Origin: Sandaracinaceae bacterium
GTDB taxonomy: Bacteria > Myxococcota_A > Polyangia > Polyangiales > Houyiibacteriaceae
DNA: 64,000 bases
Assembly: GCA_016706685.1 (NCBI GenBank)
Contig: JADJJE010000057.1
Span: 1-64,000 of the forward strand
Direction: 5' to 3'
Shown here: positions 44,771-52,972 of the stretch, in pieces
How positions within the stretch are numbered: the stretch's first letter is position 1
Layout of the letters: every line of letters starts with the position of its first letter
Position numbers and translations under genes: made by a program
The notes under the pieces: generated by a model
The model's database searches: none
Told to the model about the DNA's origin: nothing
The model's input: the letters and a program-made list of their open reading frames with translations, nothing else

Positions 44771-45985
44771 ATGCACTCCACCAGTCCTCGGCAGATCACG
44801 CTGCGCTGTCTCGTCGCTCTCCTGATCTCGCTGGGGCTCATGGCCTGCTCGGACGCGGCCCCGACCGACGAGGCGCAGGCCACGCCCACCCCGCGAGCCG
44901 AGGCCCCCCTCGAGGTGGACCTCGACGACCCGAGCACGTGCGCCAGCTGCCACGCCGCCGTGGTGGCCGAGTGGGAGAGCTCCATGCACGCGCACGCGCA
45001 CCACTCGCAGGACCCCATCTTCGCCGCGCTGCGCAGCCTGCGCATGGAGCGCCAGGGCGCCGCCATCGCGAACGAGTGCGGCAGCTGCCACCACCCGCGC
45101 GCCGCCACCGAGCCCGACGCGCCGCTGGCCGCTCACGGCGTCTCGTGCCGCAGCTGCCATGGCGTGGACGAGGTGCGCGCGGGAGCGGGCCACGCGGCGC
45201 TGACCTGGGCCGAGGGGCGCCTGCTGCGCGGTCCACACGACCTGCCGCCCGATGCGTCCCCAGCGCACGGCACGGGTCCTGCGGCGGCGCACCTCACGGA
45301 CGGCCGCACGCTGTGCAACACCTGCCACCGCGAGGCGCACAACCCAGCTGGCATCCCCACGTGCAACACCGGCAACGAGCTGGCGGCGAGTGACCCCAGC
45401 GCCACGTGCACGGGCTGCCACATGCCCACGGTGGACGGGCCGAGCGGCGCCGTCGGGGGCCGCCCCAGCCACCGCAGTCACGGCTTCCTCGGCCCGCACG
45501 CGGCCTGGCGCGGCGACGACGCGCTCCTGCGCAGCGCCGTCGAGCTGAGCGCTGCGCTCGAGGGCCGCACCCTGGTGGTCACCCTGCGCAACCGCTCGGG
45601 ACACGCCTTCCCCTCGGGCTTCCCGGGCCGTCTGGCCGTGCTTCAAGCCGTTGCCAAGGCCGCCGACGGCCGCGAGCTGTGGCGCGCGTGGCGGGAGTCG
45701 CCGAGCGAGGCCCCCACGCTGATGCTGCGCCAGGTGTTCCTGGACGCTGCCGGGCAGCCCACCATGGCGCCCTTCGCCACCGCGCTCGGCCCGGACTCAC
45801 GCCTCACACCGGACGAGACACGCACGCTGCGGATCGCGCTGCCGCCCGAGGCGCGCACCGCCGCGAGTGTGGACGTGTCGCTGCGCTTCTTCCTGATCGC
45901 CCCCACCGCCGCGCAGGCGCTGGGCCTCGCGAACACCCCCGAGGCCACGCCGCGCCTGGTGGCCGAGGCCACCGCCATGCGTTGA
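44771..45985 (+). CDS. Pentaheme c-type cytochrome lipoprotein
   Basis: 404 residues. The signal LVALLISLGLMACSD has lipobox GLMAC. Five CxxCH heme sites: CASCH (57-61), CGSCH (103-107), CRSCH (126-130), CNTCH (182-186) and CTGCH (213-217). Several extra His could be distal ligands (SMHAHAHHSQ). The arrangement resembles cytochrome c554 / multiheme families. The C-terminal ~170 residues form a beta-rich domain (RTLVVTLRNRSGHAFPSGFP) common in multiheme proteins with a membrane-side partner. No quinol oxidase or reductase gene is adjacent, so its partner is not clear. Periplasmic or outer-membrane electron transfer is inferred. Confidence 0.88.
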   Translation: MHSTSPRQITLRCLVALLISLGLMACSDAAPTDEAQATPTPRAEAPLEVDLDDPSTCASCHAAVVAEWESSMHAHAHHSQDPIFAALRSLRMERQGAAIANECGSCHHPRAATEPDAPLAAHGVSCRSCHGVDEVRAGAGHAALTWAEGRLLRGPHDLPPDASPAHGTGPAAAHLTDGRTLCNTCHREAHNPAGIPTCNTGNELAASDPSATCTGCHMPTVDGPSGAVGGRPSHRSHGFLGPHAAWRGDDALLRSAVELSAALEGRTLVVTLRNRSGHAFPSGFPGRLAVLQAVAKAADGRELWRAWRESPSEAPTLMLRQVFLDAAGQPTMAPFATALGPDSRLTPDETRTLRIALPPEARTAASVDVSLRFFLIAPTAAQALGLANTPEATPRLVAEATAMR

Positions 45986-45997
45986 GCGGCGCTCGCG

Positions 45998-47956
45998 TCA
46001 GCGGGCAGGAGGCTCGCCCGCGTCGAGGAGCCGAACGCCATCGAGCGCGACGCTATCCAACCAGCGCGCCTCCGGGCGGTAGTGATCGCGCGGCAGCACC
46101 ACCACGCGGTCGAAGCCCGTGCGGGCGGCTTCGGGCACCGGGAAGGGCGCGTTGCCCTCGGGCGCTACCACCTCGGCCAAGCGCTGCGTGCCCCGGTAGA
46201 ACCACAGCTCGCGGCGGTCGGGCGGGTCGAGGTACACCATGATCGTCTCGGCCCGTTGCACGCGACCGAGGTCCACGTGAATGCCCATGTCGCGCACGGG
46301 CACGCGCCCGTGAACGAGCGTCGCCGGGGTGGCGTGGGTGGCGTGCCAGAGCAAGTAGCGATCCACGTCCAACCCCTCCGTGGCGTCGTGCGTCAGCAGC
46401 CACGCGATGGCCTCCCAGCGCTCGCGCGTGAAGAGCGGGCCGTTGGTCAGCAGGCGCACGCGCTGCCAGAGCCGGCCCAGGACCGGGTCTTCGAAGTGGT
46501 CTTCCCCGGTGCGCTCGCTCTCGACATAGCCCGGCGGGATGGGGCGCGGGAGGTGGCCCGCGCGGAACCTGGGCATGCGGAACGCGGGCAACCGGGAGAG
46601 CAGTGGATCGGCCAGCGCGAAGGGGTCCAGCAAGTGGACATCGGGGCCTACATAGAACCCAAAGAAGCCAGCCTGCGCGCCCTCCATCACGCGCCGCTGA
46701 CCGCTGGCCCGCACCTCTTCGGCGATCCGTCGCGCGTGGGCGCCCGAGCCGAAGGTGCCGGGGCCCCGACCGTCGAGCCACGCCTGGATACTCAGGTCGG
46801 CCCGGTAGAAGGCGCGCTCGTCGTACACGCCATAGCTGAAGTCCAACAGCTCCTGCGTGGTGGGCTCTGGGCGACAGGGGTGCGCGTGCAGGAGGAACAC
46901 GCCCACGTGGGCGCCGAGCACGCCCAGCGTGGCCAGCGTGCGCGTGACGCGAGCGCGGCGCGCGGGGAGCGGCCAAGGCGTGTGCGCCGTCACCACCAGG
47001 ATCGCGGACAGCGCCACCCACGGCGTCCAGAAGCGGCCCAGCATGAAGTCGCCTCCGATGCTGACCACATAGGTGGTGTGCAGCGTGATGCCCACCAGCC
47101 ACGCGGCGGCGCTGCCGCCACCCGGGTGCGTGCGGCGTCTGCGGAAGCGCGCGATGGCCGTCCACGTGCCCGCCAGGATCAAGACCACGGCGGCCGGATC
47201 GCGGGTCACCAGCAGTTGCAGGTAGTGCAGGCCCACCGGCCACGTGTGACGTGCGGGCAGCTGCGCGCCCAGCTTGGCGAGCGCCGTGTTGGCCACCGGC
47301 GTGCCGTAGTAGACCAGCGCGAACGCGTACCACGCGAGCACCGGCAGGCCCGCCAGCAGCAGGCGCTTGGCCGTGATGACGGCGCCCTCCGCGCTCATCG
47401 TGCGCAGCGCGTGCAGCGCCACCAGCGGCACCATCAGCAGCACGCCGTCGGGGCGCGTGAGCTGCAGGAGCCCCGCGAAGAGCGCGAGCCGCCCTAGCCG
47501 CACGTCCGAGCGGGTGGCCTCGAGCGCGGCCAGCAGCAGCCACAGGTGCGTGAGCGGGTTCTCGAGGCCCGAGGTGGCGAAGTCCGTGAACGACGGTGAG
47601 CCCGCGAGCAGCGCGGCCACGAACACCGCCCGCCACGGTGCCTCGCGCGCGTGCCAGGCGAGCCCCAGCACGAAGGCGAACGTGAGCGTGAGCCCCAGCA
47701 GCATGGGCGTGAGGAAGTACTCGCGCGTGACCCCGATGACGGCCACCTCCAGCACGAACCACGCCGGGTGGGTGTAGACCTGCACACGCTGGCCCGTGTT
47801 CCAGACGGCGCCGCGCCCCTCGACCACGTTGTCCACCACGCGCAGCGTGATGAACGCGTCGTCGCTCACCCAGGCCTGCAGCGCGCAGGGCGCCACGACC
47901 CCGAGCGCGAGCAGGAGCGGGAGGGCCCAGGGTCTCTGGCGCGAGGGGCGAGCCAC
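45998..47956 (-). CDS. GT-C membrane glycosyltransferase, AftB/ZomB-like (paralogue A)
   Basis: 652 residues, GTG start. About ten membrane helices in the first 400 residues. The first extracytoplasmic loop has the conserved acidic pair WVSDDAFITLRVVDNVVEG; VWNTGQRVQVYTHPAW and DFATSGLENPLTHLWLLLAA follow. A ~250-residue soluble C-terminal domain follows the helices. This pattern matches polyprenyl-phosphate-sugar-using GT-C enzymes related to AftB. Sugar donor and acceptor unknown. Convergent with the cytochrome gene (12-base gap) and followed upstream by paralogue B. Confidence 0.75.
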   Translation of the reverse strand: MARPSRQRPWALPLLLALGVVAPCALQAWVSDDAFITLRVVDNVVEGRGAVWNTGQRVQVYTHPAWFVLEVAVIGVTREYFLTPMLLGLTLTFAFVLGLAWHAREAPWRAVFVAALLAGSPSFTDFATSGLENPLTHLWLLLAALEATRSDVRLGRLALFAGLLQLTRPDGVLLMVPLVALHALRTMSAEGAVITAKRLLLAGLPVLAWYAFALVYYGTPVANTALAKLGAQLPARHTWPVGLHYLQLLVTRDPAAVVLILAGTWTAIARFRRRRTHPGGGSAAAWLVGITLHTTYVVSIGGDFMLGRFWTPWVALSAILVVTAHTPWPLPARRARVTRTLATLGVLGAHVGVFLLHAHPCRPEPTTQELLDFSYGVYDERAFYRADLSIQAWLDGRGPGTFGSGAHARRIAEEVRASGQRRVMEGAQAGFFGFYVGPDVHLLDPFALADPLLSRLPAFRMPRFRAGHLPRPIPPGYVESERTGEDHFEDPVLGRLWQRVRLLTNGPLFTRERWEAIAWLLTHDATEGLDVDRYLLWHATHATPATLVHGRVPVRDMGIHVDLGRVQRAETIMVYLDPPDRRELWFYRGTQRLAEVVAPEGNAPFPVPEAARTGFDRVVVLPRDHYRPEARWLDSVALDGVRLLDAGEPPAR

Positions 47957-48002
47957 GGCCGCTGCTTACCCCGTCCTGGTGTGAATGACCATCCTTGGGA
48001 TC

Positions 48003-49913
48003 CTACGGCGACACCACGCCCAAGTAGTGGTACGGGCCCGGCCGCTCGAGCGGGAGGATGCGCACGTGGCTGACGGCGCCGCTGCGGATGGGGACCGTCA
48101 GCACGCAGCCCGGGGCACCGTTCGTGGCGCGCTGCGCTACGACTCGCTCAACGAGCACGCGCTCGTCGCCGCGAAACAGCTGCGCCTCGTAGTCACGGCA
48201 GGGGGACACGCGCGCCACCCAGCGCTGCGCCACCGGGGCTGCAAAGCGCACGTCCAACCCCGAGTCGAGGAAGCGCACGGGCTCGGGGGGCTGCTCCACG
48301 CTTCGCACCAGGTCGCCGTGGACCATGCGCTCCGTCAGCCGCGGCGAAGGACGAAAACGATGCAGACGCAGGATGTCGTCGAATCGCTGCCGCGAGAACA
48401 CCGGCCCGTGCGTGACGCTGCGCACCAGGTCGAACAGCTCACAGAGCTCCGGGTCGTCCATGTGACAGCGCCCATCTTCGACGGACTGCGGGTAGCCGCG
48501 CGGGATGGCGCGCCGATAGTGCCCCACGTGCCAGTCGATGTTGCGTGCCGCGGGGAGACGCGCCAGGAACGCGTCCGAGAGCGCGTACGGGTCCACCAGG
48601 GTGGCGCCACCGGCAGCCGCGAAGCCCGCGAAGCCGATGTTGCGCGCGAGGTGCACGCCGCCCTCGGCACCCATCGAGCGCCCACGGTCCGCCCACTCGT
48701 GACGTGGCGGGGGCGAGGATGACCGCGCCACCTCGAGGAGCGCCGTGGCCCTCCAGTAGAAGGCTTGCTCCACCGTGACCCAGTGGGTGCTGTGGAGGGG
48801 CAGCGGGCCGGCCGGGATCGGGAGACCCAAGGAGCGGGCGAGCGGCGTGGCCACGTGGTCGTGCGGGAGCACGCCCAGCACGGCGATGAGCCCGACCAAC
48901 GCCGCGCGGCGTCGCGTGGTGCGGGTGGCGAGCTCGAGGTGTTCGTCGCCCCAGGCGGACACCAGCCACAGGACGGCCCCGGCGACCAGCACGGGTGTGG
49001 TGAAGCGGCCCGCCATGAAGTCGCCGCCCACCGACACCACGTAGGCCAGGTAGAGCAGCACAGACCCAGCGCATGCGACCATGGCCCGGCGCCCATCGCG
49101 CAGCGCCGCAGCGACGCCCAGCGCGGCCAGCGCACTGCCCGGCGGGTCGAAGGTGACCGTGGTCCAGAGATAGCTCACGCCCTGCGCGATGACCTCCGTG
49201 CGCGACGTCCCGTGCGCGAGCTTGGCGTACGCGGTGTTGGGAACCGCCGAGCCGTAGTACACGAGCGCGAAGAGCGACCACGCGAGGAAGGGCAGGACCC
49301 CGAGGGCCGCGTCAGCGAGCGCGCGCAACCGCCCGCGCTTCCTCGCGTCCTCGTAGAGGCGCAAGAGCATGGGGGCCACGCAGAACAACACCGCGTCCAT
49401 GCGGCAGAGCGCCACGCCGCTGGCCAGCAACGCGAGGCCACGCAGCGAGGTCCCCCGGACCACGCCAACGTAGAACGCCGCCAAGAGCAAGTGCGTGAGA
49501 GGCGCCTCGAGGCCAGACGTGGAGAAGTGCACGAACGCCGGCGACACGGCGAGCACCACGAGCACCGGCCACACCCGCCTCGGAGACTGGATACGCGTCA
49601 TCACCAGCGCCAGCAGCGCGGTGCACAGGAGCCCCGCGCCGAGGAGCGCCGCGTAGGCGCTCACCCCCACCGCGCGCGCGAGCACCAGGAGCGCAAGCCA
49701 GAGCGGGTGCGTGGACGCCTGGACGCGCTCGCCAGGATTCCACACGAGGCCATCGCCCCGCAGGAACGCCTCCACGGTGCGCATGGTCACGTAGGCGTCG
49801 TCGCAGACCCACGCGTTGAGCAGCACCGTGCCCGCCAGGGTGACGCAGGCGAAGATGACCAGGGCCCGCTCGGTTCGTGTCGTTGAGTCTCGAATCACAA
49901 GGTCCACAGTCAC
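48003..49913 (-). CDS. GT-C membrane glycosyltransferase, AftB/ZomB-like (paralogue B)
   Basis: 636 residues, GTG start. Same plan as its neighbour: WVCDDAYVTMRTVEAFLRG (DD pair in loop 1), VWNPGERVQASTHPLW, HFSTSGLEAPLTHLLLAAFY, then a soluble C-terminal domain with GGATLVDPYALSDAFLARLP, which aligns with HLLDPFALADPLLSRLP of paralogue A. The two clearly arose by tandem duplication and then diverged. It lies 46 bases upstream of paralogue A on the same strand; probably one transcript. Confidence 0.75.
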   Translation of the reverse strand: MTVDLVIRDSTTRTERALVIFACVTLAGTVLLNAWVCDDAYVTMRTVEAFLRGDGLVWNPGERVQASTHPLWLALLVLARAVGVSAYAALLGAGLLCTALLALVMTRIQSPRRVWPVLVVLAVSPAFVHFSTSGLEAPLTHLLLAAFYVGVVRGTSLRGLALLASGVALCRMDAVLFCVAPMLLRLYEDARKRGRLRALADAALGVLPFLAWSLFALVYYGSAVPNTAYAKLAHGTSRTEVIAQGVSYLWTTVTFDPPGSALAALGVAAALRDGRRAMVACAGSVLLYLAYVVSVGGDFMAGRFTTPVLVAGAVLWLVSAWGDEHLELATRTTRRRAALVGLIAVLGVLPHDHVATPLARSLGLPIPAGPLPLHSTHWVTVEQAFYWRATALLEVARSSSPPPRHEWADRGRSMGAEGGVHLARNIGFAGFAAAGGATLVDPYALSDAFLARLPAARNIDWHVGHYRRAIPRGYPQSVEDGRCHMDDPELCELFDLVRSVTHGPVFSRQRFDDILRLHRFRPSPRLTERMVHGDLVRSVEQPPEPVRFLDSGLDVRFAAPVAQRWVARVSPCRDYEAQLFRGDERVLVERVVAQRATNGAPGCVLTVPIRSGAVSHVRILPLERPGPYHYLGVVSP

Positions 49914-49984
49914 TCAGCCGGCCTCGCAACCACAGTGTCCCACACCGGCTCTGTACAGTGAGAGCGTATCCACGCCCGCCTAGC

Positions 49985-51517
49985 ATGGGTATACGGGAGA
50001 TGACTCGTACCCTGCTTCGTTTTTCTCCGCTGCTCCTGCTCGCGCTCCTCGGGGTTGCCTCGGGCTGCAAGAGCGGCTCCCCCGACCGCGCGTGTGACCT
50101 GGCCGCGCCCGACTGCAGCGACGGCTTCGTGTGCCTGGCGGTAGACGGCGCCGACGCCACCTGCACCGAGGTGTGCGACCCCTCCGTGGCCGACGTGTGC
50201 GGTGATGGCCTGGTGTGTGACCCCGTGGCCAGCGGCGAGCACGCGTGCTTCGCGCCGGTGTTCGTGGACGGAGACGTGACTGACGCATCCGACGGAAGCG
50301 CCATCGAGGGCGCGCGCGTGCTGGCCGCCAACAACGCCGGCTCGGTCGTGACGCGCGTGGCCATCACCGACGCGGCGGGGCGCTACCGCTTGGCGGTGCC
50401 CGTGGTGCGCGACGCCATGGGCCTGCCGGTCTCGGGCACGTTCACGCTGCGCGTCGCGGCGCAGGACTACCTGCCCTTCCCCAGCGGCTTCCGGCCCGCG
50501 CTGCCCATCGACGCGAGCGAGGCGGTGGCGGTGACCGACGTGGGCTTCGTGGCCGACAACGGCAGCACCGACGTGGTGCTCATCGGCGTGCCTGACGCGC
50601 AGGTGGGCCTGCCCAGCGTCAGCGGCGTGGTGGGCGGGGACAACCCGTCCGGCACGCTGGTGGTGGCCGGGTGCGACACCGCGCCGTGCCCCTTCGGCTA
50701 CGCCGACGCGGACGGCTCGTACGTGATCTACGGCGTCGCGGCCGGCACCTACACGGTGCGCGGCTACCGCGCGGGCAGCTCGCTCGACAGCGCCGAGGTG
50801 ACCGTGGCCGCCGCCGCGCTGGCAGGCGTGGACCTGGCCGCCAACGAAGACGCGCTGGCCACCGTGTCGGGCTCGCTGCAGATCGTGAACGCGCCGGGCG
50901 GCAGCGTGACCAGCGTGGTGCTGATCCCGGAGTCCACGTTCGTGCAGATCACCGAGACGTTCGTGCGCGGCGAGGTGGCCCCCGGCCTGCGCGCGCCCGA
51001 GCCGGGCAGCGCCGTGAGCATCAGCGGCAACTATGTCATCGAGGGCGTGCCTGCTGGCCGCTACGCCGTGCTGGCCGCGTTCGAGAACGACCTCTTGGTG
51101 CGCGACCCCGACCCGGGCATCGCGGGCACGCAGATCGTCTTCGTGGACGTGGCGGGCACGGACATCACCGTGAGCGAGAGCTTCAAGGTGACCGAGGCGC
51201 TCGAGATCTTCTCGCCCGGCGCCGACGAGCCCACCGAGGTAGCCAGCGGCGCCACGGTGACCTTCGAGTGGAACGACGACTCGAGCGAGCAGAGCTACGA
51301 CATCCGCGTGTACGACGTGTTCGGCACCGAGGTGTGGCAGAACACGCAGCCCGGGTTCTCGGGCGGCGGCAACCCGAGCGTGGACTACGCGGGCCCGCTC
51401 GAGCCGGGCATGTACTACCAGTGGCGCGTGGAGTCGCGTGATGGCGGCGGCGACCCCATCTCCGTCAGCGAAGACCTCACCGGTGTGTTCTTCGTGACGG
51501 CGGCCGTCGCGCCCTGA
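49985..51517 (+). CDS. Lipoprotein with carboxypeptidase-regulatory-like repeats
   Basis: 510 residues from the ATG at 49985 (ATG at 50000 possible). Signal LLLLALLGVASGCKSGS with lipobox VASGC. A Cys-rich module (ACDLAAPDCSDGFVCL, EVCDPSVADVCGDGLVCDP) is followed by several CarboxypepD_reg-like beta-sandwich repeats (VDGDVTDASDGSAIEGA, DADGSYVIYGVAAGTYTV, ISGNYVIEGVPAGRYAVL) and a final fibronectin-like part (SYDIRVYDVFGTEVWQNTQ). Outer-membrane or surface adhesion/structural role is inferred from the domains. Divergent from the GT-C pair. Confidence 0.75.
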   Translation: MGIREMTRTLLRFSPLLLLALLGVASGCKSGSPDRACDLAAPDCSDGFVCLAVDGADATCTEVCDPSVADVCGDGLVCDPVASGEHACFAPVFVDGDVTDASDGSAIEGARVLAANNAGSVVTRVAITDAAGRYRLAVPVVRDAMGLPVSGTFTLRVAAQDYLPFPSGFRPALPIDASEAVAVTDVGFVADNGSTDVVLIGVPDAQVGLPSVSGVVGGDNPSGTLVVAGCDTAPCPFGYADADGSYVIYGVAAGTYTVRGYRAGSSLDSAEVTVAAAALAGVDLAANEDALATVSGSLQIVNAPGGSVTSVVLIPESTFVQITETFVRGEVAPGLRAPEPGSAVSISGNYVIEGVPAGRYAVLAAFENDLLVRDPDPGIAGTQIVFVDVAGTDITVSESFKVTEALEIFSPGADEPTEVASGATVTFEWNDDSSEQSYDIRVYDVFGTEVWQNTQPGFSGGGNPSVDYAGPLEPGMYYQWRVESRDGGGDPISVSEDLTGVFFVTAAVAP

Positions 51518-51566
51518 GCGAGGTGCGCCTTGCGGTGTCGGTGGCGATGCCGCAAGACGCGCCCTC

Positions 51567-52163
51567 ATGAGCGACTCGAGCGTGCTTCTCCCAGCCCTGC
51601 GCACGCGCGCGGGCTCCCAGTGTGAGCTCTGCGGAGCGGCCGACGCGGAGCACGTGTTCCCCGTGGGGCCCGAGGCTCCCGGCAGCGCACCGAGCGAGCG
51701 CGCGATTCTGCTGTGCGCCGCGTGCGACGCCGCCGTGGTGTCCCCCGCCGCCAACGCCGCCGCGCTGCGCAGCCTGCAGCAAGCCGCGTGGAGCGAGGTG
51801 CCCGCCGTGCAGGTGGCTGCGTTTCGCTTGCTGCACGCGCTCCCCGACGAGGCCTGGGCCGTGGACCTCTTGGGCCAGCTCTACCTCGACGACGAGACCC
51901 TGGCCTGGGCGCAGGCGGGCCTCGGTGGCGGCGCCGCGGCTGGCGACGGCGCGCGCCCCACGCTGGACAGCAACGGCGCCGTGCTGGTGGACGGTGACTC
52001 CGTCACGCTCATCAAGGACCTCGAAGTGAAGGGCGCAGGCTTCACCGCCAAGCGCGGCACGCTGGTGAAGAACATCCGCCTGACCGACGACCCCGAGCTC
52101 ATCGACGCGCGCGTGAACAAGATCGCCATCGTGCTGAAGACCTGCTTCCTGAAGAAGGCCTGA
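51567..52163 (+). CDS. PhnA/YjdM-family zinc-ribbon protein
   Basis: 198 residues. N-terminal zinc-ribbon-like Cys pairs (SQCELCGAADAEH, ILLCAACDAAVV) and the diagnostic C-terminal PhnA domain (DSNGAVLVDGDSVTLIKDLE, KRGTLVKNIRLTDDPELID, IAIVLKTCFLKKA). It is longer than the E. coli protein because of an extra helical middle region (about 60-130). Despite the name, the family is not proven to act in phosphonate use; no phn genes are nearby. Confidence 0.88.
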   Translation: MSDSSVLLPALRTRAGSQCELCGAADAEHVFPVGPEAPGSAPSERAILLCAACDAAVVSPAANAAALRSLQQAAWSEVPAVQVAAFRLLHALPDEAWAVDLLGQLYLDDETLAWAQAGLGGGAAAGDGARPTLDSNGAVLVDGDSVTLIKDLEVKGAGFTAKRGTLVKNIRLTDDPELIDARVNKIAIVLKTCFLKKA

Positions 52164-52212
52164 GTGGCCTGAGCCCATCGGCACGGGTCCCGGGGCCGTG
52201 TAAGCTTCCGGG

Positions 52213-52971
52213 ATGACGCGAGCCTGGAAGAAGGTGCCGTTCCTGCGCTGGTCGTTCTGGCGCATGGCGCTCGGTCGCAAGCAGCTGCTCACCACCTGGC
52301 AGGTGGGCGACGGTCGCGAGGAACGCCTGGCGCAGTACGTGGCAGCGAACGCCCGCCAGGGGGACCTCGACGACGTCATCCGCGTCATCGACCAGTACGC
52401 CTACGACGAGGCCTTCCTCATCAACGTGGGCGACGAGAAGGGCGCCATCCTGGACGCGGCGGTCCGGCGTGCGCAGCCCAAGCGCGTGCTCGAGCTGGGG
52501 ACGTACTGCGGCTACAGCGCGCTGCGCATGGCTCGCGTGGCCCCCAGGGCGCACATCCACTCCATCGAGTTCAGCGCCGACAACGCCGGCATCGCGCGCC
52601 GCATCTTCGAGCACGCGGGCGTGGCCGACCGCATCACCGTGGTGGTGGGCACGCTCGGCGACGGCGGCGCCACCCTGAGCCAGCTGCGCAGCGAGCACGG
52701 CTTCGGCACAGGTGTGCTCGACTTCGTGTTCGTGGACCACGACAAGGCGGCCTACCTCCCCGACCTCGAGCGCGTCTTGCAGGAGGGCTGGCTGCGCCCG
52801 CACGCCATCGTGGTGGCCGACAACATCAAGGTGCCCGGCGCGCCGGACTACCGTGCGTTCATGCTGGCGCAGGAGGGCAAGCGCTTCCGCACGCGCGAGC
52901 ACGAGACCCACCTCGAGTACCAGAGCGTGATCGCGGACCTGATGCTGGAGTCCGAGTACCTCGGAGGGTGA
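52213..52971 (+). CDS. Catechol-O-methyltransferase-like SAM-dependent methyltransferase
   Basis: 252 residues. It resembles animal COMT closely for a bacterial protein: INVGDEKGAILDA, VLELGTYCGYSALRMARVAP (SAM site), DFVFVDHDKAAYLPDLE and VVADNIKVPGAPDYRAF. The Mg2+ and catalytic residues of COMT (Asp, Lys, Asp, Asn, Glu) correspond to D175, K178, D203, N204 and the Glu in THLEYQSVIADL. It would methylate a catechol hydroxyl. Substrate unknown; a catechol in a secondary metabolite is possible. Starts 49 bases after the PhnA-like gene. Confidence 0.88.
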   Translation: MTRAWKKVPFLRWSFWRMALGRKQLLTTWQVGDGREERLAQYVAANARQGDLDDVIRVIDQYAYDEAFLINVGDEKGAILDAAVRRAQPKRVLELGTYCGYSALRMARVAPRAHIHSIEFSADNAGIARRIFEHAGVADRITVVVGTLGDGGATLSQLRSEHGFGTGVLDFVFVDHDKAAYLPDLERVLQEGWLRPHAIVVADNIKVPGAPDYRAFMLAQEGKRFRTREHETHLEYQSVIADLMLESEYLGG

Positions 52972-52972
52972 G

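Noticed and set aside
52164..52212. Weak hairpin (CACGG/CCGTG) after the PhnA-like gene
   Set aside because: Short imperfect stem without T-run; the next gene starts within 50 bases on the same strand.
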